Assembly (NCBI GenBank): GCA_963989245.1
Contig: OZ022345.1
Location: 24,557,196 to 24,621,195, forward strand
Direction: 5' to 3'
Source of the DNA: Nansenia antarctica
Taxonomy: Eukaryota > Chordata > Actinopteri > Argentiniformes > Microstomatidae
DNA length: 64,000 bases
In this document: positions 52,261 to 62,589 of the stretch, piece by piece
How positions within the stretch are numbered: the first letter of the stretch is position 1
Layout: every line of letters begins with the position of its first letter
Program-made: the position numbers and the translations under genes
Notes under the pieces: generated by a model
Database searches by the model: none
Told to the model about the DNA's origin: nothing
The model's input: the letters and a program-made list of their open reading frames with translations, nothing else

Positions 52261-53625
52261 ATTTCTGAGACATCTGAGACCACAGACTGAACATGCACGC
52301 CATCCCCTGCAGTTCTGGTACCAGGAAAGAGTTGGTGTGGATGACGCTGTCCTCTACCTCCTTCATCGTGCTTACACCTACCTGGATGAGCCAGGAAGTC
52401 ATGTGAGGATAATGTTTTTCGACTTCTCAAGTGCCTTTAATACCATCCAGCCTCTTCTACTCCGAGAGAAGCTTTCAGGTATGGGGGTTGATCCCTCCAC
52501 TGCATCCTGGATCATGGACTATCTCACCGGACGGCCACAGTCAGTCAGGCTGGGAAACTGTGTCTCGGACACAGTAGTGAGCAACACCGGGGCTCCGCAG
52601 GGAACTGTGCTGGCTTCCTTCCTGTTCACCCTGTACACGTCAGACTTCACCTACAACTCAGAGTCCTGCCACATGCAGAAGTACTCTGACGATACAGCCA
52701 TAGTGGCGTGCGTGAGGGATGGACGGGAGGGGGAGTACAGGGATCTGACAGGAGCCTTCAGCGTCTGGAGCGAGAGGAATGGTCTGCTCCTCAATCCAAC
52801 CAAGACCAAGGAGCTCCTTATTGACTTCCGCAGGTCTAAGCCACCTCGGTTGCCCATTAACATCCGGGGCGAGGATATCGAGGTGGTGAAGACCTACAAG
52901 TACCTGGGGGTGCATCTGGACGACAAACTGGACTGGTCCGCCAACACAGATGCACTCTACAGGAAAGGCCAGAGCTGGCTGTGTGGTCTTTTGAAGTGTG
53001 TGGAGAGATGCTGGCTATGTTTTACCAGTCTGTCATGGCCAGCATTCTCTTCTACGCTGCAGTCTGCTGGGGTGGAAACATCTCAAAGAGGGACACCAGA
53101 CGACTGGACAAGCTGGTGAAAAAGGCGGGTTCAGTGGTGGGAAGGAGTCTGGACTCTCTGGGGATGGTGGTGGAGAGAAGGACGAGGAGCAAGCTGCTGT
53201 CCATCAGGGACAATCCCAACCACCCCCTCCATCATGTCCTCACTGGGCAAACCAGCAGCCGCCGCAGAGGAGCGCTATAAAAAATAATCTATCCCGGCTG
53301 CTCTAAGACTGTTTAACAGCAATTAAAGTAGTAGTCGGGATCAAGGCTCCTGAATTTGTATCGAATTGAATCTGTATTTATTCATTTATTTATTATAATC
53401 ATCATCATCACTTTTTTTTGTATTTTAATATCATAGCTATAGCCATCATTTTACCAATGTTTCTATCATGATCTTACTGTTTTTTTATACTATACATGGC
53501 TGGCCCAGTATTGTTGTCTGTCCTTTATGTTGTGTTGTCATGTGTTGTTTTTAGAGAGTGGCGTGGCAAAATGAATTTCCCCCACGGGGATGAATAAAGT
53601 ATAATTGAATTGAATTGAATAGTTA
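52261..53625 (+). pseudogene. CR1/L2-group LINE (Rex1-like) RT, truncated and frameshifted
   Basis: Non-LTR reverse transcriptase. The open frame from about 52261 encodes PLQFWYQERVGVDDAVLYLL, FFDFSSAFNTIQP, TGAPQGTV and YSDDTAIV (the catalytic box, usually FADD/YADD-like). At about 52970-52985 the frame shifts, and the remaining conserved segment (EMLAMFYQSVMASILFYAAV, LLSIRDNPNHPLH) continues in another frame to 53280. A 3' tail with ATTGAATTGAATTGAAT ends near 53620. The endonuclease is absent by 5' truncation. The Rex1 label is from memory of the family. Confidence 0.85.
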
Positions 53626-53792
53626 CAGTTTTTCTCAATTGCTTTGGTGCATTTCTCTGATCAGAATTAAAATTCCCATAACTGTTAGTTCAACCTCCAC
53701 AACATTTCGTCATTTGTGCAAATCATAGTAGCAGTTTCTCATTCCTTCCAACAAATTGCAAATGCTTTTGGACATGCATCAATTGCTTTCAT
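53626..53792. mobile_element. MITE-like fragment
   Basis: CAGTTTTTCTCAATTGCTTT and later CATGCATCAATTGCTTTCAT resemble a Tc1-related palindromic fish MITE. The other end is missing. Confidence 0.4.
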
Positions 53793-54322
53793 ACAATTCT
53801 CTGGATTTGATGGTGCTCCTGGGGATCATCAAAGATTTGGAAAATGTTTTATAACCCAACCCTGACTTGTACTTCTCAACAACTTTGTCTCGGACTTGTT
53901 TGGAGAGTTCCTTGGTCTTCATGGCAGTGTTTGGTTGGTGGTGCCTCTTGCTTAGGTGTTGCAGCCTCTGGGGCCTTTCAGAAAAGGTGTGTATATACTG
54001 ACAGATCATGTGACACTTAGATTGCATACAAGTGGACTTCATTTCACTAATTATGTGACTTCTGAAGGTAATTGGTTGCACCAGAAGTGTTTAGGGGCTT
54101 CATAACAATAATTATGAATACATATGCACATGCCAATTTTCAGTTCTTTATTTTTTTAAATTCTTTTTTTATATATATATTTCTCATTTCATTTAAAAAC
54201 TAACACTATTTTGTGCAGATTCATCAAATAAAATTCTGATTAAAAAAATGTTTAAATTACAGGTTGTAATGTAATAAAATAGGTAAAAAGCCAAGGGGGG
54301 TGAATACTTTTGCAAGGCACTG
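53793..54322 (-). mobile_element. Tc1-type fragment, 5' end with HTH exon
   Basis: Right terminus CTTTTGCAAGGCACTG next to TA (54323). On the minus strand from ATG 53922 it encodes MKTKELSKQVRDKVVEKYKS and GYKTFSKSLMIPRSTIKS, the N-terminal helix-turn-helix. It is cut off about 40 codons in. Confidence 0.8.
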
Positions 54323-54345
54323 TAGTCCATTTGAACGAATCTTCA

Positions 54346-54596
54346 TGCACCTGGTGGACATACGGTTTTTACTTAATGTATTGGCTAATTACTTGCAACT
54401 ATAAAACCAATACTTGGCGCACCATCAGAACAAAGATCTTACGCATCATGCATGCTGGCAAAGAAGTTTCATTGTCCACAAGGATTCTCACGTTTTGTTG
54501 GTTTATTCCAAGTAGATCAGGCAAACGATTCCATATCCATGCAGCTGACTGAGATGTTACGTTTAGATGGTAAAAACTGTATGTCCACCAGGTGCA
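54346..54596. mobile_element. MITE, 251 bp
   Basis: TGCACCTGGTGGACATACGG and CTGTATGTCCACCAGGTGCA form inverted ends of about 27 bp with one or two mismatches. Non-coding inside. Confidence 0.8.
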
Positions 54597-54796
54597 CTTC
54601 CTAACCCCATTAGCAGCCTACCTAAATACCCTATGAGTGAGGTCTACCTGTGTGAAGTCCCCCTAGTGACCAAAATAATAAACAACATATGGAAACAATA
54701 ACACCTGATACTTATAAGCAACTACAATAATCAAATACAATAATAACCTACAACTAATAACTATACTAAACTAATATCAAAACAGTGAAATGGCTT

Positions 54797-55147
54797 CTAC
54801 ACTGTATCTTATAGCAGAACTGAGTACTGTATCTTATAGCAGAACTGAGTACTGTATCTTATAGCAGAACTGAGTACTGTATCTTATAGCAGAACTGAGT
54901 ACTGTATCTTATAGCAGAACTGAGTATTGTATCTTATAGCAGAACTGAGTACTGTATCTTATAGCAGAACTCAGTACTGTATCTTATAGCAGAACTGAGT
55001 ACTGTATCTTATAGCAGAACTCAGTACTGTATCTTATAGCAGAACTGAGTACTGTATCTTATAGCAGAACTGAGTACTGTATCTTCTAGCTCAGAACTGA
55101 GGACTGTATCTTATAGCAGAACAGAGGACTGTATCTTCTAGCTCATG
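54797..55147. repeat. Minisatellite, 25-bp unit, about 14 copies
   Basis: GAGTACTGTATCTTATAGCA plus GAACT, with TCAGT and TTCTAGCTC variants at the right end. Confidence 0.94.
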
Positions 55148-55246
55148 GTCTTGTAGAAACGCAGCACCATGATGTTTTTGGCCAGGGGCTGTAGAGGCCG
55201 ACAGCCCCACAGATGCTGAGCAGGGTGAAGGTCTGAACCCCTCCAG

Positions 55247-55372
55247 CCAAGGCTGCCATCTCTGCTATGGGGCGTCGCCCTGGGAGGGCCGGAGAGAGGA
55301 GGAGGAGGAGGAGGAGGAGGACTCTTGAAGTCAGAGACAGACCTCCGCTTCACCACCAAGACCTTCCAACAG
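55247..55372 (+). CDS. Tentative upstream exon of the tdrd5-like gene
   Basis: CCCCTCCAG precedes 55247 and CAACAG|GTGAGAG follows 55372. The frame is open, phase 0 at both ends, and joins the 56206 exon in frame (TKTFQQ then VRSSPGK). It includes a GGA-repeat glycine run and LLKSETDLRF. I cannot match the residues to TDRD5 with confidence, so this exon rests on splice sites and phase only. Confidence 0.35.
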
Positions 55373-55595
55373 GTGAGAGACCCATCTGACTCTAAAGAGA
55401 CCCATCAGACATGGGCAGCTGGTATGTCTGACTCAGGTCTAAGAAGACATGGACAGCTGGTATGTCCTACTTGCCCTTTTGTTCAAGGTGTAATCCATAG
55501 CTTCTATGCCCCCTGCAGAAGCTGGACAAATTCATAGACAATTGAGGCTGAAACCAAAATGCATTCACAAGAATAGATGTTGTTTAAATTCTGTA

Positions 55596-56088
55596 TGTCT
55601 GATCACCTGTCTGTCTGATCACCTGTATGTCTGATCACCTGTCTGTCTGATCGCCTGTATGTCTGATCACCTGTATGTCTGATCACCTGTATGTCTGTGA
55701 TCACCTGTCTGTCTGATCACCTGTCTGTCTGATCACCTGCCTGTCTGATCACCTGTATGTCTGTGATCACCTGTCTGTCTGATCACCTGTCTGTCTGATC
55801 ACCTGTATGTCTGTGATCTCCTGTATGTCTGATCACCTGTCTGTCTGATCACCTGTATGTCTGTGATCACCTGTATGTCTGTGATCACCTGTATGTCTGA
55901 TCACCTGTATGTCTGATCACTTGTCTGTCTGTGATCACCTGTCTGTCTGATCACCTGTATGTCTGATCACCTGTATGTCTGTGATCACCTGTCTGTCTGA
56001 TCACCTGTATGTCTGTGATCACCTGTCTGTCTGTGATCACCTGTATGTCTGATCACCTGTCTGTCTGATCACCTGTATGTCTGATCTT
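55596..56088. repeat. Minisatellite, 16/18-bp unit, about 29 copies
   Basis: GATCACCTGTCTGTCT and GATCACCTGTATGTCTGT variants intermixed. Almost every unit has a CACCTG E-box. It lies just upstream of a tdrd5-like exon. Confidence 0.94.
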
Positions 56089-56162
56089 CTTTAGAGATTG
56101 TAAATCTTAGAGAACCTTTATTCAGTCCTCAAAGCCTCTTTGTGGTGAGACAAGTAAAAACA

Positions 56163-56165
<3 letters not shown>

Positions 56166-56200
<35 letters not shown>
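56166..56200. repeat. (TG)n microsatellite at a splice acceptor
   Basis: About 17 GT/TG dinucleotides run up to TCCAG at 56201-56205, replacing the usual pyrimidine tract. Confidence 0.95.
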
Positions 56201-56203
<3 letters not shown>

Positions 56204-56205
56204 AG

Positions 56206-56399
56206 GTCCGGTCCAGTCCTGGGAAGGTGGTTCCTCTGGACGCCCTGCGGGGTCAGCGCTTGAGGGCTCCCACGCGCAGGGGCCCCCGGGAGCTGATAGC
56301 TGTGCTGGTGGAGCATGTGGAGTCACCCAGCAACTTCTACATCCGCTTCAACGAGACCCAGGAGGCCCGCGCCCTGGTGGACATGATGATGAAGATGAG
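56206..56399 (+). CDS. tdrd5: tdrd5-like gene, exon with start of Tudor region
   Basis: The acceptor is TGTGTCCAG and the donor is GATGAG|GTGAGG. It encodes VVPLDALRGQRLRAP, then ELIAVLVEHVESPSNFYIRF and ARALVDMMMKMR, the beginning of an extended Tudor domain. The closest remembered family is TDRD5, a germ-granule protein needed for piRNA-mediated transposon silencing in vertebrate germ cells. The exon leaves two bases that join correctly to the next exon. GC-rich codon use contrasts with the AT-rich surroundings, as expected for a real exon. Other TDRD proteins are possible; a protein search would decide. Confidence 0.75.
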
Positions 56400-56804
56400 G
56401 TGAGGAGACGGTGCCGCTCAGACCGGGAAGGAAACATGAACAGGAAATGAATGGTTGCCTTGGTTGTAGTCATGCTGCAGATGATCAGATCTCTTATCAG
56501 GTCTAATATCTCAGGTAACCACATGAATGACATAGTAGCTGGAACGTAACCCTATGGTTAGATCAGAGTACTGCATCTTCACTGGTCAAATAGAACCATG
56601 AATAGAATATTTAAAAAATAAAAAAAAACTCTTCCTTCTTCTAGCATTGCGACTGCCAATGGCCTAGCATAGATGATTTTTTCTTACAATGACTGATGGA
56701 TAGATGATTCACTTACTTACATTTATTTGTTTGAAGTAACTTTGGATAGAGGCGTAAAGTAGCCCAATGCTGTCAGAGTTTGTGGGACCATGTCTTCCTC
56801 CTAG
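56400..56804 (+). other. tdrd5-like intron
   Basis: 405 bases, GT to AG, with no further feature beyond an A-run near 56620. Confidence 0.6.
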
Positions 56805-57013
56805 GAGCTGCTACACCTGTCCTGAGGTGGCGGAGCGCTACGCCCTTCCCTCAGGCTTGTGCGTCAGGGCCAGGTGTGCTGCGTGGCTCCCAGAGACATG
56901 TGGTTCTACCGCGTCGTCGTCCACCGCATCCTCAGCCAGACCCAGGTGGAGGTCTACTACGTGGACTATGGGGACCTCACCACTGTGGACAGGACCAGCC
57001 TCAAGTTCCTCAA
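56805..57013 (+). CDS. tdrd5: tdrd5-like gene, Tudor core exon with one-base frame break
   Basis: The acceptor is CTTCCTCCTAG and the donor is CTCAA|GTAGGC. It begins SCYTCPEVAERYALPSG, then the frame must move by one base at about 56857 to continue as VRQGQVCCVAPRDMWFYRVV and VEVYYVDYGDLTTVDRTSLK. The length (209) is one base short of what would keep the flanking phases, as if one T were missing from a TT(T). This Tudor core (aromatic cage residues in WFYRV and YYVDYGD) would bind dimethyl-arginine ligands. The break may be an assembly or read error, a rare allele, or real inactivation. If real, the encoded product would be truncated. Confidence 0.75.
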
Positions 57014-57146
57014 GTAGGCTTGTTCTGGTCCAGTTCAGACAGACAGCAATGTAGACAAGTAGGCTTGTTCTGGTCCAGTTCAGACAGACAGCAATGTAGA
57101 CAAGTAGGCTTCTTCTGGTCCAGTTCAGACAGTATGCATCAATTAA
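57012..57146. repeat. 45-bp tandem repeat starting at the splice donor
   Basis: Copies begin AAGTAGGCTTGTTCTGGTCC at 57012, 57057 and 57102, so the exon-end donor (GT 57014) is repeated at 57059 and 57104. Use of either later donor would add TAG as the first codon. Confidence 0.88.
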
Positions 57147-57380
57147 AGTCAATGGGCCGGTTTCACAGACAAGGCTTACGGCTTCAGTCCTGGACTGAAT
57201 CACACTTTCAATGTCAAATCTCCATTAAAGCTTTTTAGTCAAGGATGAGGCTCTTTGTCTGTGAAACCGGCCCCATGTGACATAAACTACAGAATGGAAA
57301 CGCATCAGGAGACACCTGGTCTTGTTTGGAGACAGACAGGAGGTTACTGACTCACTGTGTCACAGGTAAAGGTCAAACTA
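57147..57380. other. Intron, non-coding
   Basis: Contains a small inverted pair (GGGCCGGTTTCACAGACAA near 57155 and TTGTCTGTGAAACCGGCCC near 57255), probably a small MITE. Confidence 0.55.
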
Positions 57381-57547
57381 AGGCTACGTTCACACTGCAG
57401 TGAAATGTGACCCAAATCCAATTTTTTTGCCGACACGCGACTCAGGTCTGATTTATGCATGACCGTGGGAACAGCGAAAGTCACATGAAATCTGACTTTT
57501 TTAAAACCGACCTGTGTCGCGTTCAGAGGTGGTATTACATCGGAAAT
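57381..57547. mobile_element. Left part of a TIR element, right part at 63020-63167
   Basis: AGGCTACGTTCACACTGCAG here is inverted as CCGTGTGAACGTAGCCT at 63151-63167. If one element, it was split by duplication and an L2 insertion. No clear target duplication was found, so this is uncertain. Confidence 0.4.
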
Positions 57548-58814
57548 CATCTCTCTCTCCACTCTGAGTAAGTAGACTATCTAGTAAGCTGGACTTCTGA
57601 TAAGTTGATACCTGTCTTGTTATTAGTAAGCTGGACTTCTGATAAGTTGATACCTGTCTTGTTATTAGTAATAGAGTACATAACTGTCTGTTTTAAGGCT
57701 ATCTAGTTAAAATTGGACTACTGATGAATGAATGAATGAATGGTCTTTATTGTCATTGCTATAGTACAAGTACCAAACAACGAAATTTGGGAGGGGTGGC
57801 TCCCCTGGTGCTAGGAAAGAGAAAAATAAAAATAAAAAATAAAAATAAATAAAAGAAGGGAAAGAAGCTAGTTTACATAAATAAAGGCTATGTACACTAT
57901 CCACTATACTATACTGTACAGATAAAACGACTAGGGTTGTCATATTGCACATAGTGTTATTGCACATTCATTTAAAGTGTCGCAGTTTGCAGGCTTGAAA
58001 TGTACACATTTGTGCCTCAGCACTACACCTGATTTTTTCAATCCAGCAGCTGCCATCAATCCGTCCAGACTGTCCAGGGCCCAGAACCTAGGTCTTTGCT
58101 GTGTTCAGGGCCTGGATGGCCCTGGGGTAGAAGCTGAGCTTCAGTCTGTTTGTCCTTGCGGCCATGGTCCTGTACCGCCTTTTCGAGGGCAGCCGGGCAA
58201 AGTGTTCGTACCCAGTTCATACCTGTCTGTTCATTAGTAATAGTGATAGGAAAAGTAATAGGGTGATTGCTGTCTGTTTTAAGATGATCTAGTTAAGCTG
58301 TCTGTTTTCAAAACAAAGGCTTCAGAGTCATTCTGGTGAAACTAACCAGTTTCTGACCAAGTAGGTGTTAACTTGTAGTAGGAGGAGACTTCTAGCTCCC
58401 CTATATAGTGGATAGACCAAGGCCAGGGAGGTCATACATTTGGAAACCTAGCAGTGAAGTCATCTCTCTCTCCACTCTGAGTAAGTAGACTATCTAGTAA
58501 GCTGGACTTCTGATAAGTTGATACCTGTCTTGTTATTAGTAATAGAGTAAATAACTGTCTGTTTTAAGGCTATCTAGTTACAATTGGACAACTGATACCT
58601 GTCTGTTCATTAGTAATAGTGATAGGAAAAGTAATAGGGTGATTGCTGTCTGTTTTAAGATGATCTAGTTAAGCTGTCTGTTTTCAAAACAAAGGCTTCA
58701 GAGTCATTCTGGTGAAACTAACCAGTTTCTGACCAAGTAGGTGTTAACTTGTAGGAGGAGGAGACTTCTAGCTCCCCTATATAGTGGATAGACCAAGGCC
58801 AGGGAGGTCATACA
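57548..58814. repeat. Tandem duplication, first copy split by a LINE tail
   Basis: Segment A (57548-57725, again 58461-58596) and segment B (58219-58438, again 58595-58814, both 220 bp) repeat in order A-B-A-B. In the first copy, A and B are separated by LINE sequence, while in the second they are adjacent. Confidence 0.85.
57726..58218 (-). mobile_element. LINE 3' end with (GAAT)n, 5'-truncated
   Basis: GAATGAATGAATGGTCTTTA at the left marks the antisense tail. Shares TAGTTTACATAAATAAAGGC and TATGTACACTATCC with the family at 24650-24935. It continues into GC-rich sequence (58080-58200) of the LINE's coding or 3' region. Confidence 0.72.
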
Positions 58815-61800
58815 GGCGACTTGTGAGAACACCTGTCAGTCGTTGTTATTAGTGCTCGTTAGTGGGGAGTGGCTACAAGCCTGCTAGTGTCCATAAATAT
58901 CTGGCCTGTCTGAGAGCGACAGCCCCTGCGACAGCCTCCTGACACTAAGACTCGTGACAACAAGACAAGGGAGTCTATCTATGGAAGGCCTGAGAGGAAG
59001 CCAGGGTACTTAGTACCTTCTCTTCCAGTGTTTGTAGTGTTGCTGTCTTCTCTACACATCGGTCTACTGAGTGCACTTAGCTACCCCTACTTCTGTTGGT
59101 TCATTAGCCCTCTTCCCCTCTACGGACCTATATCCCAATGTGCTTTCTCCCTATTCCTGTTCTTCTGACACTCAGGAGGACACCTAGATGCTACACCCCC
59201 CCTCGCAACCCTTCCAATCTCATCTACCCACCTCTTTCTACTGACCATGACTTTATCGCCGCAGGCGGTCTCTGGAATTGCCAGTCGGCGGTCTGGAAAG
59301 CTGACGCTATCTCAGCTTATGCATCTCTTATGGCCCTCAATTTCCTTGCTCTCACTGAAACCTGGATCACACCAGAAAACACAGCTACACCGGCAGCCCT
59401 CTCTGCCGCCTACTCCTTTTCTCATTCCCCTAGACCCTCTGGTCGAGGGGGAGGCACAGGACTCCTCATCTCGCCCAAGTGGTCACATACTGTCCTTCCC
59501 CTGGCACACTTGTCTATATCCTCCTTTGAATTTCATGCTGCTTTCGTCTCCTCCCCGGTCAAACTCCACATTGTTGTCATCTATCGCCCCCCAGGCCAGC
59601 TCGGTGACTTCCTAGGCGAGATGGATGGCCTTCTCAGCTCTTTCCCTGATGATGGCACTCCGCTCGTACTACTAGGTGACTTCAATTTCCAATCTGAGAA
59701 GCTTCTCTCATCTGGAGTACTTGACCTTCTTCTCTCCTTCGGCCTTACCCTGTCCCCCTCTCCTCCGACTCATAAGGCAGGCAATCAGCTCGACCTTGTC
59801 TTCACCAGATCTTCCCACACTTCCAACCTTACCGTTACCCCTCTTCCAGTTTCTGATCACCACTTTATATCCTTCTCCCTTCCCCTCAAAACTTCCTCTT
59901 CCCTCTCAGCCTCTAACCACTTAAGACCCTCTCGTCGTAACCTACGTACCCTGTCCCCCATCACCCTCTCTTCTTCTGTCCTATCCTCCCTACCCTCTGT
60001 CGAATCCTTCTCCCTTCTATCCACTGATGCGGCATCCTCAACCCTCCTGTCCGCTCTCACCTCATCCTTCGACACCCTCTGTCCACTAACCCTGAAGCCA
60101 GCTCGATCCTCTCCTCGAGCTCCCTGGCTCTCTGAAACGCTACATGCTTGTAGACTAGAGCTCAGAGCAGCTGAGAGGAAATGGAGAAAAACTGGCCTTT
60201 CTGATGACCTTAACCTCTATCACTCTCTCCTTGCCAACTACGCCTCCTCGGCATCAGCTGCTAAAGCATCCTACTATCATTCCAAAATACATTCTTCTGC
60301 CTCTAATCCTAGAAAACTGTTCTCCACTTTCTCTTCACTCCTTAATCCACCTCCTCCTCCCCCTCCTCCTTCCTCCCTGTCCGCCGATGACTTTGTCACC
60401 TACTTTGAAAAAAAGGTGGACGACATCAGCAGCACCTTTTCCCCCCCACCTCTCCCTCCTCCCACTAACAATGCTAACACCCCTTCCAAACTCTCTCCTC
60501 GACACTCGGTCTCTGGATTGTCATCTTTTTCCCCCCTCTCCCCCAATGAGATTCTCACACTTATCACATCAAAGCGGGCAACCACATGCCCTCTTGATCC
60601 CATCCCCTCCCCCCTTCTCCAATCCATTTCCGCCGACATCCTTCCTTACCTTACCACCCTAATCAACTCCTCCCTATCCACAGGATCTGTCCCAGCGGCC
60701 TTCAAAATAGCCAGAGTCAAGCCTCTCCTCAAGAAACCTACCCTTGACCCATCATCTGTCCACAATTACAGACCTGTATCCCTTCTCTCCTTCCCTTCCA
60801 AAACCCTTGAACGCGCGGCATCTAAACAACTGACTGACTATCTCCGGAAGATGGATCACTTAGACCCCCACCAATCCGGCTTCAAGGCTGGGCATTCCAC
60901 TGAGACTGCGCTCCTTGCTGTCACGGAAGCCCTCCACTCTGCCCAAGCTTCCTCCCTCTCCTCTGTTCTCATTCTCCTTGACCTGTCTGCTGCCTTCGAC
61001 ACAGTCAATCACCAGATCCTTCTCTCCATCCTCTCAGACCTGGGCATCTCTGGCACCGCACACTCCTGGTTTTCTTCCTACCTGGCGGGCCGCTCCTACC
61101 AGGTGACCTGGAGAGAATCGCTGTCTTCTCCACGAACCCTTTCCACTGGAGTACCCCAGGGTTCTGTCCTAGGGCCCCTACTTTTCTCCCTCTACACCAA
61201 GTCTCTTGGCTCGGTAATCTCTTCACATGGGCTCTCCTACCACAGCTACGCAGACGACACTCAACTCTTCCTGTCCTTCCCCCCGTCTGATGTACACGTG
61301 GCAACCCGTATCTCAGCATGTCTCACTGACATTTCAACTTGGATGGCTGACCACCATCTCAAGCTCAATCTTAACAAGACCGAGCTCCTCTTCATCCCCG
61401 GGAAAGCCTGCCCTCTCCAAGACTTCTCCATCACAGTGGAGAACTCTACTGTAACCCCCTCCCTGACAGCCAAGAACCTTGGAGTGATCCTGGATAACCG
61501 ACTATCCTGTGCGGAGAACATTGCAGCAACGGCTCGCTCCTGCAGATTCTTCCTCTACAACATCAGAAGGATACGACCATTCCTTACCAGAGAGGCAGCG
61601 CAACTCTTGACCCAGGCACTGGTCATCTCCCGTCTGGATTACTGCAATGTACTCCTGGCTGGGCTCCCCGCTTCAGCCATTAGACCTCTGCAGCTCATCC
61701 AGAATGCTGCTGCCCGGCTGGTATTCAACCTCCCCAAATACTCGCATGTCACCCCTCTCCTTCGCACCCTGCACTTGCTCCCGATAGCAGCTCGCATCAG

Positions 61801-62411
61801 ATTCAAGACCCTGGTGCTTGCATACCAGGCAGCTAAAGGGACAGCCCCTGCCTACCTGAAGGAAATGGTAACCCCCCAAACCCCTGCCCGCTCACTCCGC
61901 TCCTCCACCTCGGCTGGCCGACTGGCCCCACCTCCTCTACACAGCAGTCGGGCTGCCCGATCACGTCTCTTCACAACACTGGCTCCCCGCTGGTGGAATG
62001 AGCTCCCCACGGCCGTCAGAACGGCTGAGTCACTACCCATCTTCCGTCGTAGACTGAAGACCCATCTCTTCAGGTTACATCTTAACTGCTCCTCCTGAGA
62101 CATCTTCTGACCCTCACCACTACGTCTCCTAAAGACACCCGCTTTCCCCTCTACTGTGTCCCTAAGAACTTCTATTGCCCCCCTTGTACTGTTTCTCAGT
62201 TTCTCCAGAAAAAAAAAAAAGTTTTAGTAGAAGGCGATAGGGAGAAGGTTTTTTCTTCTATCAGTGGCCCCGGGCCCGAGCTAGATTACTCTTCCTGCAA
62301 CGAATGGTGGATTGCTGATTCACATGCTTAGTATTCAAATGTATTGATTGTAAGTCGCTTTGGAATAAGGCGTCTGCTAAATGCCAAAAATGTAAATGTA
62401 AATGTAAATGG
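58815..62411 (+). mobile_element. Full-length L2-type LINE in tdrd5-like intron
   Basis: Bounded by ATACA on both sides (58810-58814, 62412-62416), a weak 5-bp duplication. A 5' UTR of about 320 bases, one long ORF and a 3' UTR ending TAAGTCGCTTTGGAATAAGG, CTGCTAAATG and (TGTAAA)n (62389-62411), the L2 tail style. The 5' boundary coincides with a break in the tandem duplication, supporting completeness. Confidence 0.85.
59138..62098 (+). CDS. L2 LINE ORF2: endonuclease plus reverse transcriptase, 986 codons
   Basis: An uninterrupted frame. N-terminal AP-like endonuclease shows LTETW (catalytic Glu, about residue 65), LLGDFNF (about 180) and VSDHHF (about 238). Reverse transcriptase shows YRPVSLLSFPSKTLER, QSGFKAGHSTETALL, LLDLSAAFDTVNH, STGVPQGSVLGPLLFSLY and YADD at residues 704-707. 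The C-terminal part carries LQLIQNAAARLVFNLPK and the WWNELPTAVRTAESL segment typical of L2. The ATG at 59138 is the first of the frame. Nick-and-copy retrotransposition is the family's known activity. With all motifs intact it may be recent and possibly mobile. Confidence 0.92.
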   Translation: MCFLPIPVLLTLRRTPRCYTPPRNPSNLIYPPLSTDHDFIAAGGLWNCQSAVWKADAISAYASLMALNFLALTETWITPENTATPAALSAAYSFSHSPRPSGRGGGTGLLISPKWSHTVLPLAHLSISSFEFHAAFVSSPVKLHIVVIYRPPGQLGDFLGEMDGLLSSFPDDGTPLVLLGDFNFQSEKLLSSGVLDLLLSFGLTLSPSPPTHKAGNQLDLVFTRSSHTSNLTVTPLPVSDHHFISFSLPLKTSSSLSASNHLRPSRRNLRTLSPITLSSSVLSSLPSVESFSLLSTDAASSTLLSALTSSFDTLCPLTLKPARSSPRAPWLSETLHACRLELRAAERKWRKTGLSDDLNLYHSLLANYASSASAAKASYYHSKIHSSASNPRKLFSTFSSLLNPPPPPPPPSSLSADDFVTYFEKKVDDISSTFSPPPLPPPTNNANTPSKLSPRHSVSGLSSFSPLSPNEILTLITSKRATTCPLDPIPSPLLQSISADILPYLTTLINSSLSTGSVPAAFKIARVKPLLKKPTLDPSSVHNYRPVSLLSFPSKTLERAASKQLTDYLRKMDHLDPHQSGFKAGHSTETALLAVTEALHSAQASSLSSVLILLDLSAAFDTVNHQILLSILSDLGISGTAHSWFSSYLAGRSYQVTWRESLSSPRTLSTGVPQGSVLGPLLFSLYTKSLGSVISSHGLSYHSYADDTQLFLSFPPSDVHVATRISACLTDISTWMADHHLKLNLNKTELLFIPGKACPLQDFSITVENSTVTPSLTAKNLGVILDNRLSCAENIAATARSCRFFLYNIRRIRPFLTREAAQLLTQALVISRLDYCNVLLAGLPASAIRPLQLIQNAAARLVFNLPKYSHVTPLLRTLHLLPIAARIRFKTLVLAYQAAKGTAPAYLKEMVTPQTPARSLRSSTSAGRLAPPPLHSSRAARSRLFTTLAPRWWNELPTAVRTAESLPIFRRRLKTHLFRLHLNCSS

Positions 62412-62489
62412 ATACATGTCTGATATTTAGCAACGCGCCCCCGTCTGAACTGTCAGGTCGCGTTTAATGCGACTTCTACGTCACTCTAG

Positions 62490-62589
62490 CAGGGTTGCCA
62501 GATGGGATTGACAATTTACAGCCTAACCAGCCCATAACCGCTAAATCTAGTAGCCCATTCGGCGGTAACCGCCCCATCTGGCAACCCTG
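62490..62589. mobile_element. 100-bp hAT-like MITE, complete
   Basis: Ends CAGGGTTGCCAGATGGG and CCCCATCTGGCAACCCTG. Flanks CACTCTAG (62482-62489) and CACTTTAG (62590-62597) form an 8-bp duplication with one mismatch. No coding sequence. Confidence 0.88.

Noticed and set aside
55138..55359. Proline-rich minus ORF
   Set aside because: Reverse of a GGA repeat; the opposite strand has splice sites in phase with the tdrd5-like exons.
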